DNA from: Macropodus opercularis
Taxonomy: Eukaryota; Chordata; Actinopteri; Anabantiformes; Osphronemidae
Assembly: GCA_030770545.1 (NCBI GenBank)
Contig: CM061106.1
Span: 10,293,501 to 10,357,500, forward strand
Length of the DNA: 64,000 bases
Direction of reading: 5' to 3'
The notes beneath the pieces were generated by a model, which saw only the letters and a list, made by a program, of their open reading frames with translations, ran no database searches and had not been told where the DNA came from. Each line of letters starts with the position of its first letter. The stretch's first letter is position 1. The translations under genes were made by a program, and so were the position numbers. Positions 60,626 to 64,000 of the stretch are shown here, one piece after another.

Positions 60626-60701
60626 AGTTGTTACAGAGATGCAACAACAGCTTAATGGTTTCAAATGCCATGTGACCCTTTGGGGACACCCTCCCAGATT
60701 C

Positions 60702-60724
60702 CCCTGATTCTCAGGGCATCCCTA
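60702..60724 (-). promoter_or_regulatory. Amber codon with downstream hairpin (gag-pol readthrough-like)
   Basis: TAG at 60724-60722 is followed by five bases and then CCCTGA-GAA-TCAGGG, a perfect 6-bp stem with a 3-base loop (60716-60702). Gammaretroviruses use an amber codon plus a nearby downstream RNA structure for pol readthrough. The resemblance is structural only. Confidence 0.45.
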
Positions 60725-62650
60725 GTATCCAGCGAGCGGGCTCCGCCATGGATTGGTGGGCCCCCTCGACCTGGGCATTCCCTGTCCATTTGGATTGAAC
60801 CTGTCCTGATATCGTCCAGGGCACTGATTTCTCATGTGTCCCATTCGGCCACAGCTGTAACATCTTACACCTCCAGCTCCCCTACCTCGCCCAGCGGAAA
60901 ATCCTCCTCTCATCCTAGGAGGTCCACCTGACCATCCTCCTGGCTGGACATAAATCACCTGGGGAGCAGCTGGGGGTGGAGCTGACGCTGGAGGGGGGCG
61001 ATGGGCCTCAGCAACCACAGCCTGCATTTTCTTTTTCCCCTCTGTCAGCTGTTGCTGGGTCAGTTTTCTTACCACCTCAGCATCGGTTTGCTTCAGACGC
61101 TGGGCCGCAGCCCGCACCTTGGTGACGGCATCCACCACGTGATCTGTGAACTGATCAAACGGCATGCTGTACAGTCCCACAGCATCACCTAGCTTGCTCT
61201 GGGCCGGCAGTGGCAAGCCGTCAATTATCCTTTTCCGGAGAGCCTGTCTATGGAAAATGTCCTCATCAGGCTTGGCACCTGTCTGCCTTATCCACTCTTT
61301 GCGAGTGAGGTGTACGTAGGCTTGTGGGCTCTCCTCTTCTTTTATAGGTGTGGCCACGATGCTGTCAGGCTGGATTCTGGTGGGATAGCGCAATCTGAGG
61401 GCTGTCCATAGTGTGTTGCAGTGTCGGTTGAAAAGCTCTCCATCATGAGCTTGTGTCCCCGCATACACACCCAGCTGTGCTGCTCAGAAAGCTTCTTCCA
61501 TTTCCTGTTTACCCAGGATTTTTCCCAGGACAGCTTTAATGTCCCCCATCGCTAAAATGACAGCAATGGTTTCCTCCTCAAATGCTGCCACCCACTTGCT
61601 AGCTCCATCATGCAGGCATGGCAGCCTCTGCACCAACCCCTCTAAGTCCATTGTAGGCCAGGGCACATATTGGAGATTCGCCCCTTTGGCCAGCAGGGGG
61701 TACTCGGAGGCTTCCTCCACTACTACTGACGTCATCGGTTGACCAGCAGAGCTGAGAGTTATAACTCCATCCATCCTTCCGCGTTCCTCCAGCACCTCAC
61801 TCCCAAGGTTGAAAGCAGGCGCGAGTCCTTTCCGGCCCGCAGCTGCATGCTCTTTTTTCCTCAGGATGGACTGTGGAAATTTTGGCCTGGCTCCAACCTG
61901 CCCATTCTGGGGGGTTGACACCATGTCTGGGTCTGGCAGTTTGGAATATTCCGCACCCAGGAAAGATTTTTCAATGCTCTCTTCGCCTCTAGCTGCCCCA
62001 TTGCCTCTCACCTCACACACGTGCTCATCTAACTCACCGCACCTCCCGCTGCGCTCAGCCTCCTGCAGAGCCCTCACTACCTTGTCATGCAATCCACTCA
62101 CACGTCTTGGGTCCCTATCTGTCAACTTCACTGCCCTCAAATAGGTTTCAGGCAAATCTAGAACCTCATCCAAATCTTCTCCCCTACTCGCTTTTTCTAG
62201 ATCTTCCACGGGATAAAGTGATTTCTTTCCAGCATTTGCACAGCATAAGGAGGGGGCTTCCCCGCATTCCTCGTCTTTTTCTGCTCTAACTGCCTTTTCA
62301 CATGTTGAGCTGTCTTTTCCCCTAACATCTGAGCATGCTCGGTAAATAGTTGCAACACTGCTCGGTAAATAGTTGCAACACTGCTCGGTAAATAGTTGCA
62401 ACACTGCAGCCTCACGCTCACGCTTACGCACACGCTTTGCAGATTAATCTTTGAGCTTGTGATTTTTTATTAAAACTTCCATTTCAGCACACTGCCTCAA
62501 GTCAAACGTTCCCCCCAATGGCCAGGGTGACGTGGCCTTCTGGGTTCGTTTATTCCCCTTTTTTGAATATTTGCCAATTTTTTCCGTCAAAAGCGGATTC
62601 TTCTTCCCCAGCACCTCGACTGGAGACGGGTTCTTATTGTCAGACTCCAT
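60722..62650 (-). pseudogene. Endogenous-retrovirus-like gag, interrupted
   Basis: The minus-strand frame from ATG at 62650 to TAG at 60722 is one reading frame interrupted by a TAA (62446-62444) and a TGA (61486-61484). The N-terminal part is lysine-rich and matrix-like. The C-terminal part (61468-60722) has a capsid-like region, then a proline-rich stretch, a Gly/Arg-rich stretch and one CCHC knuckle, CYSCGRMGHMRNQC (C-x2-C-x4-H-x4-C). A 23-base tandem triplication lies at about 62337-62407. One zinc knuckle and a terminal amber codon fit a gammaretrovirus-like or related fish lineage, which is an inference. Pol and env are absent; the 22-bp array starts about 100 bases beyond the amber codon. 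As it stands it could not make a full Gag. Confidence 0.78.
62337..62407. repeat. 23-bp tandem triplication inside gag
   Basis: CTCGGTAAATAGTTGCAACA plus CTG occurs three times in a row. The period is not a multiple of three, so copy number sets the downstream reading frame. Confidence 0.92.
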
Positions 62651-63855
62651 GACTCTACGCGATGTGACTGTATTGTTTTATGTCTGTGACGTAATTTAAA
62701 GTGTCTTCTGACAAAACTTCAAACCTTAGTGTCCAGATTCAAACAACAGTGGAGTCTGTAATTTGAGCCCTAAGCAGCCTCAAAAACTCTTTGGAGCTAA
62801 ATACCACAGCTGCTTCGTCACAATGTGAACCTAAGAGCTTCTCTTTCCTGCTCAAGCTTTCACACACACACTTTGGACAGAAAGGGAGGGGGCTGGCTGG
62901 GCTTATGTGTAGTAGCCCTTGACCACCAGTAGATGCGCCGTTTCACCCACAGACTCAAAGCCAATCGTGGACCGCGTTCATACAAAATCCCTCCTCTTTA
63001 AAAACAGGAGAGCGCAGTCCCTCTAACAACACTGTGAACAATTATCCACCAACAACCAACCACAGCGAGGAAAAACACTCTCAATGTTTTATGGTCAAAT
63101 CAAATCTTAGGTTTTTCAACCCAACAAGTTCATAACAGCAAACACAGCAAACACAGCAAAAACAGCTCAGCAGCTCAGCCTTTACCAGACCACGAGAAGA
63201 ACACAGGGAAAACTCCAGTCTGCTTTTACTCTGAAAGGTCTATTTTTATCTCTCCACACACACATAGTCAGCTGCAGGAGCAGAGAGAGACAGAGCCGCT
63301 GACATTAACCCTTCAGCCCCCACCTCCGACTGTAATGCAGCACAAACAAAGCAGATTCACAAAGATTCAATAACTTTTTATCAGCAATAAACACACAAAT
63401 CACCACATAGCTGATACACATAAACACAGCGCATTGATACATAAGCACATACACACATATATATATGAAGCTTCATTAATTCATGTGCATATACCTTAGA
63501 CACATTTCAGTCTAGACTCCTTTCTCACAGAAAAGCGCTTTTCACCGGGTTTTTCTTATAAACTCAGGTACCTCTGTCGTGGCGAAATTTACACCTGGGT
63601 TGATCTGGCCCAGGCTACTTTTCCCACGTTATAACTCGCAGCAAAAAACAGTCTAATCTATTCCTAGATTAAATATTCGTTCTTAATTAGGTGAGCACAA
63701 CAACAACACTTCTGGAGTCGAAACCCACTGCGAGCGCCCACTGCACTGTTGCCTCTGCAAAACCTCTGTGCTCTTTGACCTCAACTCACAAAACAAAAAA
63801 GATACATTTGAAGTGTTTTCAATTTTCGTTGAGTAACCGGTCCAATGTTTTTTAC
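62651..63855. other. Leader-like/non-coding stretch above gag
   Basis: No gene is seen. It should contain the 5' leader (and perhaps LTR) of the minus-strand retrovirus, but I could not find a confident TG...CA boundary or primer-binding site. Short ACACAGCAAA repeats lie at 63135-63165 and AT-rich sequence at 63450-63480. Confidence 0.4.
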
Positions 63856-63962
63856 CTGTGGCCACACGTGACGAGGTCTGTGTCCAGGAACCAGCAGGAT
63901 CTCAACTCGGCTCCCTTTTGCCTTCTTCGTGACGCCAAGAATTCTGTAGTTGTTACAGAGAT
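63856..63962 (-). other. Exon-like block with donor; similar to 43254-43330
   Basis: The minus strand carries CCTGGACACAGACCTCGTCA and GTGTGGCCACAG, ending at donor GTAAAAAAC (boundary 63856). It matches the candidate exon ending at 43254. It may be the untranslated first exon of zinc-finger gene B, 8 kb away, or a retroviral leader with its splice donor. TGGCGTCACGAAGAAGG inside it starts with TGG as a primer-binding site would. Confidence 0.35.
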
Positions 63963-64000
63963 TTTCCACTGAAAGAATTCAGTCAAACACAGCACTGAGA

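Noticed and set aside
57893..60655. Three overlapping plus-strand frames of 790-920 codons
   Set aside because: All three read the same 22-residue repeat because the 22-base period rotates the frame. It is a minisatellite, not a gene.
61484..61486. TGA inside gag as a recoded (selenocysteine or readthrough) codon
   Set aside because: A TAA also interrupts the same frame at 62444-62446 and the element is truncated, so ordinary decay is the simpler reading.

Overview
The window reads as a piece of a teleost fish chromosome, probably a percomorph. It has split vertebrate genes with ordinary GT-AG introns, fish-type L2/CR1-like LINEs with an (ATCT)n tail, hAT and Tc1 transposon relics, long CA repeats, and two polydactyl C2H2 zinc-finger genes. 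Nothing bacterial, plasmid-like or phage-like is present. The species cannot be named from sequence alone.

Layout. 0-5.8 kb (minus strand): a ubiquitin-specific-protease-like gene fragment whose six exons splice in frame, beside a decayed paralogous copy; a 5'-truncated LINE (1.57-4.2 kb) lies between them. 5.8-11.2 kb: mostly non-coding, with a tentative small gene whose 63-bp exon is tandemly duplicated. 11.2-24.4 kb: four different tandem-repeat arrays back to back (40-bp, ~149-bp, 30-bp with about 275 copies, and ~717-bp units). 24.5-26.9 kb: a broken hAT transposase. 27.6-30.0 kb (plus): a complete-looking six-exon C-type lectin-like receptor gene (300 aa), the best-supported intact gene. 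30-38 kb: intergenic, with a second hAT relic. 38.1-39.6 kb (minus): zinc-finger gene A, 13 fingers. 40.4-41.6 kb: a LINE fossil. 42-48 kb: intergenic, with duplicated blocks, a tRNA-like sequence and a possible LTR remnant. 48.3-49.4 kb (minus): a Ty3/gypsy LTR with primer-binding-like site and broken gag. 52.0-55.9 kb (minus): zinc-finger gene B, 18 fingers. 57.2-57.9 kb: a Tc1 end abutting a LINE 3' fragment. 58.0-60.6 kb: a 22-bp minisatellite of about 117 copies. 60.7-62.65 kb (minus): a broken endogenous-retrovirus gag ending in an amber codon followed by a hairpin. 62.65-64 kb: leader-like or 5'-exon-like sequence.

The two zinc-finger genes are paralogues with the same structure: a short acidic coding exon carrying SUMO-consensus-like motifs, spliced in phase 0 to one exon holding all the fingers. 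Both coding first exons begin at a splice acceptor, and two similar exon-like blocks with splice donors (ending 43254 and 63856) are candidates for their untranslated first exons. The neighbourhood is rich in retroelements and tandem repeats, the usual setting for rapidly evolving polydactyl zinc-finger clusters. I see no new multi-gene system. The most unusual material is the stacked arrays with an inverted patch, the acidic zinc-finger N-terminal exon, the lectin gene's GC-AG intron, and the broken USP gene.
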